Source: Albugo candida (Eukaryota > Oomycota > Peronosporomycetes > Albuginales > Albuginaceae). Taken from it: a stretch of DNA of 64,000 nucleotides. The notes under the pieces are model-generated. The model was not told the DNA's origin, ran no database searches, and saw only the letters and a list, made by a program, of their open reading frames with translations. Shown one piece after another: positions 34,340 to 45,236 of this stretch; the stretch's first letter is position 1, and each line of letters starts with the position of its first letter. The position numbers and the translations under genes are program-made. Where the stretch lies: positions 186,001-250,000 of the forward strand of contig CAJNAR010000167.1 of the NCBI GenBank assembly GCA_905220665.1, written 5' to 3'.

Positions 34340-34356
34340 AACTGAGTCTAGACCAG
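34340..34356. repeat. Right target-site duplication of LINE copy B
   Basis: Identical 17-bp copy of 27312-27328, directly after the element 3' end. Confidence 0.9.
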
Positions 34357-34528
34357 AAGATTGAGCGGGGTAGAGCCAATCCTGAATGTTTATTAAGCAT
34401 CAATCTTGCCTCAAAAGGAGCTATCTCTGATCGTAGGCAGCACGGATATGCAAGACATTTCGTACCAGCTGCATACTGACATTGAGCTAGCAGATCGCAC
34501 ATGTATTACCTTAAGTTGAAGTGCTTGC

Positions 34529-35501
34529 CTAATTGTCCCTTTTAACTGGAAGGATTTGGTAGGTTGTGGGGTCACCGTGGGTATTAACATTGACGATGTG
34601 TTGATGCAATAATACAGGGCCAAGAACCCAAGCGTCACCATCGCTTTCGTGGAAGTCTGTAGAATAATTCGTGATTTCATAACTAATTCCATCCTTTGAT
34701 TGAGGTATCTCTGGCGAGCCCGATGATTTTCCGTCCCATTGTACTTTTAAATTGACGTAACGATGGATGCTCAAAAAATCCAAGCGCTTCATGCATTCTT
34801 GGGGGGATTTTATCCGATTTTCGCCAAAATGGATTTCGATTTTCTGTCGTTCCCTGAATTCTTCACGGTCATGTTCAATTAGAGAGTATGATTCAATCGA
34901 GTTGAAATCGCTACTCGGAATTGTGCGTTTTACAGGTTCGACAACATTCGCCAGCAGATTTTCGAACGGCTTTGTTGAGAAAGAGTAGAATCCTTTTTTA
35001 GCCAAGTCTAGAAACGCGTCCGGGTCGAGTATACGCTTTTGCTGGGCAATACGCTTGAGCTTCCCGCTCTCGTACAATTTTTTAAGTTCTGACAATCCTA
35101 ATTGCCAACATTCTGGTGTATATGCAAAGTCCACAACCTCGCGATGTTTTGCTGGTTCATAGTAAGAGACAATATTCTTCTTACGAGTTGACCAATTCGA
35201 AAGTAACTTCATACGTAACGTCGCTGTTCTGTTCCGAGTTCTTCTTAAGATTCTTCTCAGGTAGGCAGCGTTCAAACAATGCATCAGGTCCTTCATTACC
35301 ACCCATATAAAATGCCATTATATATGTCTTCGGATTCGTTTGCACTATTTCCACAAGCAGCCCCGTAGGGAATTGACTGCTTTGAGACGTTTTTTTATGA
35401 AATGAGATCAATCTCATGTAATGACCGGATACAACTTGGAGATATGTTGTCCACGCCCCAAGGGCGGCCATACAGTAAGCCATGAGCTTCGAAACGTTCA
35501 T
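34529..35501 (-). pseudogene. Secreted A1-peptidase-like protein, one frameshift
   Basis: On the minus strand the ATG at 35501 opens a signal peptide (MNVSKLMAYCMAALGAW...VVSG). The mature start has a strand that would carry the first catalytic DTG of pepsins, but here it reads TYIMAFYMGGNE. This frame ends at a TAA near 35180. The neighbouring frame then runs open to 34529, with CWQLGLSELKK, KIEIHFGENRIKSP (second DTG position, no Asp) and the terminal AWVLGPVLLHQHIV. The switch falls near CTCGTAAGAAG, and no good intron fits, so one inserted or lost base is the simplest reading; a sequencing error is possible. The three family members share the C-terminal WVLG/WLIG block and the K-V/I-E block best. 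Confidence 0.6.
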
Positions 35502-35639
35502 CGTTATTGCCTGTCGGTGGATTTTTGAATTATGATGAAGAAGCCTTGGACGATTAATGAATATGAAAGCAGACAGGCTTTATTTATCTCCCCGCCGCGA
35601 TGTGAGTTCTCCCCTGCTTAAATGCATATCCAACTCTAG

Positions 35640-36410
35640 TTAGGTTCTGTTTGTCAGAATATTTACAAAAAGCTGCACACCTCGTAAAGTAAATAAACTG
35701 GTTCAACTCTAAAATGTAGGAACCGTACATAGGGAGCATAGAAGCGAGCCTTTGAACATGCAGGTGAGACTCAAATATGCGCACTAATGTACTGGTGTTT
35801 TTTTGTACGAGAGGACGACTTTGATGTAATATAATGCATATTAATCAAAGTAATAAAAAAAGAATACCCTTTCTCAAAGCATGGAAAGACTCTTACGACA
35901 CTTTGGAACTGAGTGGCGACGTAAACATTCACTCTACTTAATCATTACATGTATTCAACATTTTTGCAAATATTAGTGTGCAACGTTATTAATACAGTAA
36001 GGTTACACACCTTTCTGAGTAAATATAAATTGGTAACGATCTCAAACTATCGGACTCGTGCTTTGAGAGCATGGAAGCGAATCTTTGAACATGCAGGTGG
36101 GACAAAGGTGCACAGTAACATATTCGTGTTTCTAATCCTATAACTGGACAACTTTGATGAAATGTAATGCGTATTCACATAAAAAACAAAAAAAAGAATA
36201 CCCTTTCTAAATACATGGAAACATTCTTACAACATTTAAGAGCTGGGAGGCAACGTATGCATTCACCATACCTAGTCATTACATGTATTCTAGAATTTTG
36301 CAAATATTCATGCGCAACGTTAATATCACAGTAAGGTTGCACACCTTCCTTGATACATAATTTGGTAACGATTCCGAATTATGGGAACCTTACTATGGGA
36401 GCTTGAACCC
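35640..36410. repeat. Tandem repeat, 333-bp unit, just over two copies
   Basis: GAAGCGA...CTTTGAACATGCAGGTG recurs at about 35741 and 36074, and a third partial copy starts near 36395 (GGGAGCTTGAACC). AAAGAATACCCTTTCT and CATTACATGTATTC recur in step. Units are diverged by roughly 15-25 percent by eye. AT-rich, no coding frame. Confidence 0.7.
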
Positions 36411-37762
36411 AATAGGCTCAAATAAACATTCAAGACCTCTTTACTGGGAAAACAAATACTTCCAGGATAATAATATTTTACAATGACACGTATCAAAGCA
36501 CTCCAGCTGATTTTAGCCGTCAGTAATGCGCTCCTCTGTTTGCTCCTTTGCTTGCTTGCATCGATTGATGTGCCTTAAAGCTGTTATTTCGCTGCATCGT
36601 TTAATTCTGAGCAAAATCTCATTTGTGCTGCCTTTTGTAAGGTCCAGTAAGGCATAGATCCATCTGCACATCTCTGATGAGTGCATCTACTCCTATCTCT
36701 TTCTCTCAGGTAAACGCTGGTCTGACAAGGCAATCAAATATCAGTCGATCTGATTCAGTGTTGAAATGTTGTGAAAATGTCTGATTAGAAGTGTCGTCTT
36801 GTTTACAGAAGTGCGCAAAAATGTATAACGGAACTTGTACACGCTCATAGTCCAGAGGCTTGCAGTTTGATTCGGTTATGACGTAGGCTATTGTGTACTT
36901 TCAGAGATAGAGCGAGTAAATGAAAACGCTGAGATCGCGTGTATAGTCATTATCATTATAGTATACCTATAATCGTACCTATCGAACGATATGCTATACA
37001 TCAAACGCTCGACTCACCGGAAGAAGCAACATGCAGTCATCTAAATCCTCGATCGTTATGTGCAATACTACTCAATACCGCTCGTTTAACTAAGTGAACG
37101 ACAACAACATCGATTGAAAAAGAGTTCGAATACAACGTTTGCATAATCGTCTATGTGACTTTGGATTAGATGGGACACGAATAGCTTGTTGTTTATGACT
37201 AATTTTGGTGTGGAAAAGAATAATGTCAGGAGATAAGTAAGATTAGCTTTCATTTATGTCGAATTTTCTCATCACTGTAATTTTAATGTCCGACTTTACA
37301 TGTACCTAAGTGCAGGATTGAATAAACAGCCACGTAGAGACATCTGCCAGAGATCCAGCATTTAGAATAGTACAATAAGCTTCTAGTCAGTACCGGACAA
37401 GATGACAGATATATTTCTCACACCAGTAGCATTCGCCGTGATCACTCGGTGATCCTTATTTCCTTGTGACATCGCGTACTAAACTCTTTTCAAAAAGCAA
37501 ACAATTTTATCGCTTTTGCTCCAATTAAATTTTAAACAACTGATCGATCAAAAATCAAAAGCTTCACTAATTACGGATTCTGGTATCCCGGACTTGGCAT
37601 CTTTGTTGATGAGTTCTGATCCACTAGTTAGTGTCTCAAGAGGCACTGCCTTAATTCAAAGAGAGTAAGAGTATGTGTGGCGCTCGTTAGCTTAAATATA
37701 TAACGTGCAGCAAGCAATACGAGATACAGGACAGTACTAATTGCGATATTTATTTCCGTAAC
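36411..37762. other. Gene-poor spacer
   Basis: AT-rich with dense stops in all frames. No gene, RNA gene or repeat shared with the rest of the window was seen. Confidence 0.4.
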
Positions 37763-38203
37763 TCAAAAAATTGCACCATTTTGTGTACGCCAATCGACAT
37801 CTTGTAATACAGATTGCGCATTACTCATTGCTTGAATATATCTCACGCGAAGCCCGCTTACGACAAGTCCCAAGAGCATGTCAACGTGTAATGTCCAAGC
37901 ACTGACGCATCTAATGTTTGATACTTTATAAGTATCGTCCTGTATCATAAAAGTCAATGCGAGAGGCAAAAACGAAATGCAGTATGTCTCCATTTCATCT
38001 CTAAAAATTTCAATGTACCGAACAAATACATAATGATCTCCTCCAATCATCGAACCACACGTCGAATGTTGGACCAGGAGAAAATACTGCTTGTTGAAAA
38101 CTGAATAGCTACGCTGAGAGCTGCTTTGTCTGATAGGTACAATAAAGTTCCATAGAGCAATTACCTTCTCCAAATATCCACAACAGCTGTTTACGGAAAA
38201 CAC
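37763..38203 (-). CDS. Unrecognised 146-codon frame
   Basis: The longest frame in this spacer. It has non-random composition (GGDHYVFVRYIEIFRDEME, VSAWTLHVDMLLGLVVSGL) suggesting former coding sequence, but no domain I can name and no signal peptide. It may be the end of a decayed gene. Confidence 0.25.
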   Translation of the reverse strand: MFSVNSCCGYLEKVIALWNFIVPIRQSSSQRSYSVFNKQYFLLVQHSTCGSMIGGDHYVFVRYIEIFRDEMETYCISFLPLALTFMIQDDTYKVSNIRCVSAWTLHVDMLLGLVVSGLRVRYIQAMSNAQSVLQDVDWRTQNGAIF

Positions 38204-38605
38204 GGCTCATTTGTCAAAACAGGATAGTCTAGCTCTTCTATCCATCGCAGCCGTAGGGAGAAGAAGTGCTTATCATTAGGTGCTTAATGGCGAAACTGCC
38301 GCGAAGCGAATGCACACACCAATTCAGTCAGCTCTGCCTCATTCTCAGAGTGAGGAGGAATTTGATCGATTCAAACAAACAAACGTCACAGTCCAATTTT
38401 CCTTCTTACGCGTGGAACCGGGACACTTTAGTTCACGTGATCAATGAGCGATCTCCGCGCTCATACGAGTTGGATGACTGCTTGGAATCGGAAAGTGTAC
38501 ATAATCACTCGATATCACAGCCGATTTCGACATACTGTGATTTCGATCAATGACATTTAGTAGTTTACCCATTGATCATTCCATAGAGACGACGACGGCA
38601 TACGA

Positions 38606-39130
38606 TTCGCCATCGACACGGCTGCGGGATATGAGGACTTCAATTGGTTTCAGCGTGATCCTTATAATCACGCAGAGCATATCACAGAGTCTATTTGCTA
38701 CGAGGAGCCCATGTATGACGATAAATGGGTCATTTGTCGCCTTGATCAAGAAGAAGACACTCTGATACAAATGACCGAACCAGTTACAATAATGAGCGGA
38801 TATATGTACGATGATGTATCCAGTTTTGCATCGGACGTGTTATCACAGCCACATGAGGCTGTTATCATGCAATATAGTAATCATCCGAATCGTCCGTTTA
38901 GACGATACGTATTGAGACGCCCGACATCTGAAAAGCAATATGCTGTCGGACGATGGAATCCTCAAGAACACGAACAATTCCTAAGAGGCTGGAAATTTTC
39001 AACGACCTGTATGGGGCGATAATGCGAAACTGATTGGCTCGAGATGCTCCACTCAGGTCCGAACGCAGGCTCAGAAATTATTTACCAAACTCGCATGTTC
39101 GGATCGTACATTTCCGCATTTCGATGGCCA
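38606..39130 (+). pseudogene. Myb-like SHAQKYF-type protein, broken
   Basis: A frame carries AAGYEDFNWFQRDPYNHAEH, EEPMYDDKWVICRLDQEED and then the start of a Myb repeat, GRWNPQEHEQFLRG. A shift near 38985 is needed to read LEIFNDLYG, and another near 39015 to read GDNAKLIGSRCSTQVRTQAQ and KLFTKL. Together these make a single-repeat Myb of the SHAQKYF class (here the helix-3 box is TQVRTQAQKLF). Two frameshifts within 40 bp make it non-functional. Upstream coding sequence could extend to about 38270 but is unclear. Confidence 0.6.
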
Positions 39131-39700
39131 CAGTAATTGAGAACGTCAACGTCTTGCAGGTTCTGTATCAGCGGCAAATCCGATATTTTGATCCTTGGCT
39201 TCGCACCATTCAAAAACTTCGCATATGGGTACCCTATCTTGAGATGTGTGATACTTGTGATTCCAACTGCATCGTTTAATGCGACCCAGCCTAAAATGTT
39301 GTACGCAAACGTGCAGTCGACGCCGTTAGGTGCGACCCCAAGGTCACATAATCCCTTTCGTACTGTTGCGACATGGTGCGGTCTTTTCGTCCCACGATTT
39401 GGTCAGACAAGAATTCGGGAAAAAACAAAAGTAACAATTTCGGTACGGTGCACGTGGGTCGATGCTTTTGTGTCCACTGCCCATAAAGGGTCCTATATTT
39501 GGTTGCTGATGGTCTCCATTGTATTGAAGGCATCCCGGCGCACGTTTGTCGTCTTTCAAAGGCATACATCGCCCTTTATCCATCGGTATCATTGGACCAT
39601 ACTCATACGTCTCCCAAGTGTCTTGTATCTGAGCAATGGACGCATTGGCTGCATCACATCAATCTCTTAAAAGACCAAGTTTTGCATTGCTCTTACGATT
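39075..39700 (-). pseudogene. Secreted oomycete-type Cys/Trp-rich protein, broken
   Basis: Minus-strand pieces read PMIPMDKGRCMPLKDDKRAP, NSCLTKSWDEKTAPCRNS and, one frame over, GLCDLGVAPNGVDCTF with NILGWVALNDAVGIT. The block of a Cys-rich stretch, PNG-DCTF and a hydrophobic VGIT segment recalls an uncharacterised family of secreted oomycete proteins that I know only by pattern. At least one frameshift and stops are needed and no start is visible. Confidence 0.4.
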
Positions 39701-40799
39701 GCATCGAAATTCTGAGGAGCGTCCATTCACGTTGATATATTCGGCCTAAACATACACCAGCACACCTTCCACTGATTCCGTATTGACAGAATCCATTGCA
39801 GCCAGATATGCGCTCTTTTTTTAGATCAGAGCTGGAGGCTTCTAACGACGATACAAATCGTACTTTGCACTCGTGCGTGATTTGCGCGAACTCTGTGCAT
39901 GTGATACGCGTCCTTGGTCGGTATCGCTCGATTTTGATCCAGTGAATCGTCCGTTGCAGTGGCTACAGAGCTACCATGTGGGTCCGATGTCGAGATGCTT
40001 GGTGTGCTAATGCTTTCAGCAGGGTCGGCGATGAGAGAGTACACTGTATCGGCATGTAGTTCCCGTGTATATGCTGGGCTCAACTTCGTCTTATCCGACT
40101 CTGGATTCTTCACCAATTGTTGATCACAGTGCAGAGCATTCCGGACGATTAAAGAAATTCCAGGAAGCGTCCACTCGAAAGCGTCGCTCGACCGCTCCAA
40201 AGATGTATTTTATATTGGCAGATGGAAGATTACCTGGAAAATACATCGAGTGAATGACATGGATGCTTGTTGTTTGTCGCTTCTGCAACTGAGTGGGCAG
40301 TCGTACGAAGTGCGGGAAATAGGAGTCATATCAAATCAAAAGATTGGTAGCTTTTGATCAATGAGGATGATTGACAGAAAACTGTCACGTCTTATAAGTA
40401 GCGCATCTCTCCATCACCATCGCTGTTGATGAAATTGGATGCGTTGAAGAGAAAAGGCTTGAAGTAAAAAGATAATACGACCGATTGTACTGTATCGTAC
40501 TTGAAGTGCTACTACGGTGCAGATACAATCACAACCGGTGTAATCGGTACCATGCACGCGGATTCGTACTTGAACAAATCGTCATAGTACTTCAGCCGAC
40601 GTTACCGGTATTCATAGCGAAATTGAAGTTTCCAGACTCTACGCAATTTCAACGCGGGCTTCCGCACGATCAATTGATCCAAATCCGAGTCGTTTGTAAC
40701 ACCGCTTTCCATGTCGTCTTCTTTGACCTTTGTTGCCACAGAAATAACAGCGCTAACACCTTCAGATTCACGCAAAATGTTTGTCGGGACTCTATAAAG
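39701..40799. other. Spacer with unassigned minus-strand coding-like frames
   Basis: Minus-strand frames at 39826-40200 and 40602-40898 have protein-like composition (Ser/Thr/Asp-rich in the first) but no assignable family. The second overlaps and may extend the glucosidase pseudogene that follows. Confidence 0.25.
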
Positions 40800-41340
40800 C
40801 GCTCCAACACCGGTAAATTTCGATTCTTTCGACCCAAATCGACGACGCGATCCCATTCGCCGCCACAAACAATTGTAATCCGTAGATTGTAAACTCAAAA
40901 TGTACCAAAGTGAAGCGATTGCTCACTTTGTACGCAAATGTGTGCTCATCATCCATTTACAATTGCCCTTCGGCCGACACATTAGTACCCAATGTGATCA
41001 GCAGACTCACTGTATCATGATGCATCAATACAGAACTTCGTCAAACGCGACGTTGTAGTGTGGAAATAGTTCCACTCCCACCGCGTTGAAAGACTGGAAT
41101 ATGTTCGATCAGCGCTGGAATTTCGCCATGAAGCTTCCCTTGACCGAGAATAGGCTTGTACTGCTGGAAAACCCTGTATCAAATGGAATCAGACGATAAC
41201 AACACGAAGAGATTGGTGATACCCGGTCAAACCACTGGATGGATCAAAAGATCGGAACCCCGCAGCGACAATTTTATGAGAGCGATTTGACTGGTCGTAT
41301 AAAATGACCAAGCATGAGTATGTACGAACAAGGTAACAGC
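40800..41340 (-). pseudogene. GH31 alpha-glucosidase (glucosidase II alpha/GANAB-like) fragment, broken
   Basis: Minus-strand pieces in order match the part of GH31 enzymes after the catalytic barrel: LRGSDLLIHPVV, HIPVFQRGG, RRV-(stop)-RSSVLMHHD, LITLGTNVSAEGQL, MDDEHTFAYK and SSIWVERIEI. In GANAB-type enzymes these are the proximal and distal C-terminal beta domains of the ER enzyme that trims glucose from N-glycans. At least three in-frame stops and frame changes are present, and the catalytic barrel was not found upstream to about 42.1 kb. It is a truncated relic. Confidence 0.7.
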
Positions 41341-42504
41341 TTTTGTTAACAAATCACTACCGACGCTTAGTAAGTGGCTTCAAATCAGAGTAGGGGTTTT
41401 ATGCAATTTTATTGATGCTTCAGTGATTCGATCAAACCACATTTGCAAGTCGAAGCGAAACCAATAAGATCTGTAACAAGCTTGGATCACATGAACACCA
41501 AACTCGGTGATTCAATCGATACAAGACGACATCATGCAATTTGATCGATAACACGCATAACTATGGCTCAACGTATATTGAAATAATATGTTGATTAATT
41601 TACAAAACACAAAAAATCACACGGTCAAGCAATATCCATCCTCGGTATGGAAGTCGAGCAGTAAAGATGAAGATCCGCCGTTCAATATGCATTTCGTGAA
41701 TGGTCAGAAGAAGTAAAGTCGACATACGTCATCGCTTCATTCTGGGCAAGTCAACAGTTTACTAGTAACATGTGCACGTTCGTAACAGATTCATTAGCAA
41801 CTGCGCGATACCACACCTTTCCATTCCAACCCTACAGTCTCTGTGTACTCCAACCGATCTATTTGATTCGTAAATTATCGCGTGAATCAGCTCAAGCATT
41901 CTGAAGATGGTTGAAGCTACAATGGCTGATTCGCATGACCGTGACACAGTTCAATGGGCCTGGAAAGCCCGGTGTATCATTTTGGACGTATGGGAGCCTC
42001 CATATGATCGATAAGTCAGGATCTTCGGGTAGTACGTATGTTTACTTTGGCAGAAATTCTAGGAATCTCATATCTGTAATTCTTCAGTGGGTTTGATCGT
42101 GAGTGTTATATATATGTACGTGCAGTACATACACTGATTCCATTTGAATAGCAAGTGATGTTTGACCAAGACGGTTGAGATATACAAAATAGCACGATCA
42201 TCCTAGAGTGCTGTGACAGTCAGCGTCAAATTTCTACTTTATAATCCATGACGCTGGCTGGGCACTGACATCGCCGTATAGTCGTATTTAAAGTCGCAAG
42301 TTGTACATTTGAGAGAAGAGTCATGGTCACAAACAATAGATCGCCTTGAGCATAAACGGTTGTCACCCCTTCGACAAGTAAGAAAATTAAAAAAAAAAAA
42401 AAAAAGTAAGCTCCGCAGATTTCGGTTTGAATCAAGTGACCATAATACAAGTGTGATTTCCCGTAGAGCCTAAGCGATATCTGGTTAGGCTATTGTAACT
42501 GGCT
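41341..42504. other. Gene-poor spacer
   Basis: No supported gene; only short scattered frames. Contains a 16-base A run near 42390. Confidence 0.35.
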
Positions 42505-43027
42505 CCATACTATCTTGATTGGCCAGCAGACCTAAAATCGAATCACGTAATTCGACGCATCACTGATAGTGGGCACGGCACTGGATACTCATAGCCTTTT
42601 CAGCGAGGTGGCGCTGTGAAGCGGTCAACAAATTCAGTAATTTTCAATCCAATGATAATGAAAAGCGCATATTCTATTCAGCAGAGTTGCATGATCGTAC
42701 ACGTGTCATATTATCAAGTTCGATCGCATATAAGCTGCTTAAGTGCTTACTTGGCGGAAAAGGCACATCGTGCATTTGGCCTCAATCTTCGATGCATTTC
42801 CAATTTCAATCTTATGCAAATTATGCCTTCAAAGTTGCCAATTATCGTTATCTTACCTTCCGCGTATGTCCCACAGTATGGAAAGAATACAGTTGTAAAC
42901 TTGCTTCGAAGTTGCTAAACGTCCTACCTTGGTTTGCAGGTGCGCCTGAGCTTCGAAGAAATCCAGCCCGATGAAGTCAGGCTTAGAAAAGTGCACATTG
43001 ATCAATATTCTACCAACACAGCACACG
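42505..43027 (+). promoter_or_regulatory. Upstream module of the secreted A1-like gene
   Basis: Matches 26365-26902 over about 470 bp. The conserved blocks (GCGCTGTGAAG-GGTCAACAAATTCAGTA, ACACGTGTCA, GTGCTTACTTG, GGTGCGCCTGAGCTTCGAAG) lie immediately upstream of the signal-peptide ATG at 43028. Conservation of non-coding DNA in front of two different secreted frames suggests a promoter and leader, but this is inferred. Confidence 0.5.
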
Positions 43028-44269
43028 ATGAAGGCGGCTACATTAAAAACTGCTTTTCTCGCAGTGCTTGGTGTACTCGACGCAAACGACATTTTGCACT
43101 ACATGCATTTACAAACACACACAGATACGTCTTCACCGGCTCAGTCATCACCCTTGGCAGTGAACGTTCATTTAGCACGTATAGTGCCTGTCGACAAGAA
43201 TTCCAAAGCTTTTGAAAACCCCGATGATCCTTATCTGATGATATTTCTCATACGGGCGCCAAAGGCGCCAATAACACCAGTAACGCTGTCTGAACATCCT
43301 ATTTTGGCTTTTCAAGTCTGTAGTAAAGTCGAAGCGCATAAAGTGACTCGTATTCCTGAGAAAGGTCACGAACAATACAAGTTGAAAGTGTCGGATGGAG
43401 ATTCTGTTCTAGCGTCCAGGAACAAAAAGGGCGATAAAGACATCGACAAGCCGTGTCTCAGGTCTGAAAAATCTGGAGATGTTATCAAAAGTGGTATTCA
43501 TAACATCATAGAAAATCACTTCAGCGTGGATGGGTCGGTCGAGTTTCCCACCAAGAGCAATAACTTCGTACAAATCCTAAAACATTGCCCATTAACGAAC
43601 GTGCATGGTTATGATCTTGGCTGGAAACTATCACGCTCGTCCATTGGAGGCTTGAAACAGAGTAAGAAGCTGACAGAACATTCTGCGGAAACTATGCTCG
43701 ATCTAGAAGTTTTGATCACGACAACTGGCGGTGTATACTCTATCAAATGGTCTTCGATTCCAATTCTTTACCTTGGAGACATTGAGGAACTCGGAACAAG
43801 TCAGATGGGACAAACATATATAACTGAGGACGATTTGGAAGATGTAGAAGTCGAATTTAGCGGTCAGGTCAATCCTGGGCAAAAGGTCGAAATCTTCCTT
43901 GGGAAGACTGTGACAAGGATTCCACAGAACATATACAAGACATTCACATCATTTATTGAGACGCAAGGTTTCAAAAAGCAGGGTGATTATTATGGAAGTG
44001 ATTGCAAAGACATTTCCAATTTTCAAAGCAACTTGAGGCTCGCACCAATGAGGCTCCACTTCAACGGTGGGCGCGGATTTATTATCAGAAATTATTTGCG
44101 CCTGGAAAAAAATACGTGCCTTGTTGATATCCTTCCAAGCTTGAATGATAAATGGTTGATCGGTGGTGCACTTTTTTCGTCCAATTCCATTGTGATCGAT
44201 ACACGTGAGCGAAAAAGAAAATACAAATTTATTCAGACGCATTCAAAGAAAAGTGGAAGAAGAATCTGA
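43028..44269 (+). CDS. Secreted pepsin-fold-like protein without catalytic Asp motifs
   Basis: 413 aa from the ATG at 43028. This start gives a signal peptide (MKAATLKTAFLAVLGVLDA); the upstream ATG at 42971 would bury it. The intact member of the three-locus family. The N-terminal lobe has DPYLMIFLIRAPKAP where pepsins carry the first D-T/S-G. The C-terminal lobe has a short strand series, then KVEIFLGKTVTRIPQNIYKTF at the second D-T/S-G position, and DKWLIGGALFSSNSIVID, matching the W-I-LG-D-F-L block that closes A1 peptidases. Neither active Asp is present, so it cannot be an aspartic protease. A binding or effector-like role outside the cell is possible. The fold assignment rests on order and spacing of weak motifs. 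Single exon, Lys-rich tail. Confidence 0.6.
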   Translation: MKAATLKTAFLAVLGVLDANDILHYMHLQTHTDTSSPAQSSPLAVNVHLARIVPVDKNSKAFENPDDPYLMIFLIRAPKAPITPVTLSEHPILAFQVCSKVEAHKVTRIPEKGHEQYKLKVSDGDSVLASRNKKGDKDIDKPCLRSEKSGDVIKSGIHNIIENHFSVDGSVEFPTKSNNFVQILKHCPLTNVHGYDLGWKLSRSSIGGLKQSKKLTEHSAETMLDLEVLITTTGGVYSIKWSSIPILYLGDIEELGTSQMGQTYITEDDLEDVEVEFSGQVNPGQKVEIFLGKTVTRIPQNIYKTFTSFIETQGFKKQGDYYGSDCKDISNFQSNLRLAPMRLHFNGGRGFIIRNYLRLEKNTCLVDILPSLNDKWLIGGALFSSNSIVIDTRERKRKYKFIQTHSKKSGRRI

Positions 44270-45236
44270 ACACTCGTGCATCAAATTGCCGTACGCTGTG
44301 TATGCGAGTTGTGGAAAGAATTTAAATTTGGAAGGTGATTTATAGTTGGACAAGATAAATTTTTAATACATTGCGGCATTATCTTGAAATTGTTCTCTAT
44401 GTATCTCTAATTTTGACGTGAGTTTACCATTCACTACCCGCTTTCAGCGTGTTTGTAATGAGCGCCATCATTGTTAGATTTTAGACTATATTTTTGTGTT
44501 CAGGCCGTGTTCTGGCAGTGAGCCAGAGACGCATATACCAACCATTTACCTCGAAATTCCCTCATAAAGGTTAACATCGAATCGCAGTCATAGTGCATAG
44601 TTGGATTTCTATCCTGCATTTGGGTATTATGACTTGATATATCGGAATAGATAGACGTCCAAGTAAGTGGCTTCGCGCAGACTTTGCAGCAGACTTGACG
44701 CTAAGAACTCTCACGAGCTGTACAAACTGTGCTGTAATCGCCTTAATCGCTCAACGTATGTTGCGCTTGAGACTTAGTGTAAAATGCCGACCGCCGCTAT
44801 TCAAAGTATCGTCTCTTTAGCTCGTATAGCAATGGCCCCGAAAAGTAAATATCAGCAAGCTCGCAAAAGTCTCCTAAAATGACTTTATCTTGTCTTACCC
44901 TCGCGGCTCTCACTCATTTCTCTTTGACCTACCAGCTAGTTCTCAGATGACACTGCTTCCCTGAATGTTTCCATCCACCAACGAGCTCGAGTCGGATAAG
45001 TGTGTAATAGTTGTGACATAGAGCTCAATCAAGACATTGGTAGGAGCGCATGGTTTTCTGGCTCGTTTATTACCAGCTGGGTGGGTCAACCCACAAGCTG
45101 ATGCGTATAAATTCGCGCAAATTGAGTCGACTTTACACATACTCCACAGCTCCGTTGAGCTTTTCGAAAATTATCGTATTTGTGAGCGTATATTTCGTGC
45201 AGGATTCAAGTTTCAAACAACCGTAGACTATTGACG
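44270..45236. other. Spacer at the right edge of the repeat-rich island
   Basis: No supported gene on either strand; short frames only. The right end is the upstream region of the kinase gene. Confidence 0.4.

Noticed and set aside
42389..42406. A-rich run as a retroposed poly(A) tail
   Set aside because: No processed-gene copy or target-site duplication was found beside it; a simple homopolymer is more likely.
44740..44830. Possible tRNA gene
   Set aside because: I looked for A/B box-like motifs and a foldable cloverleaf and found no convincing match.
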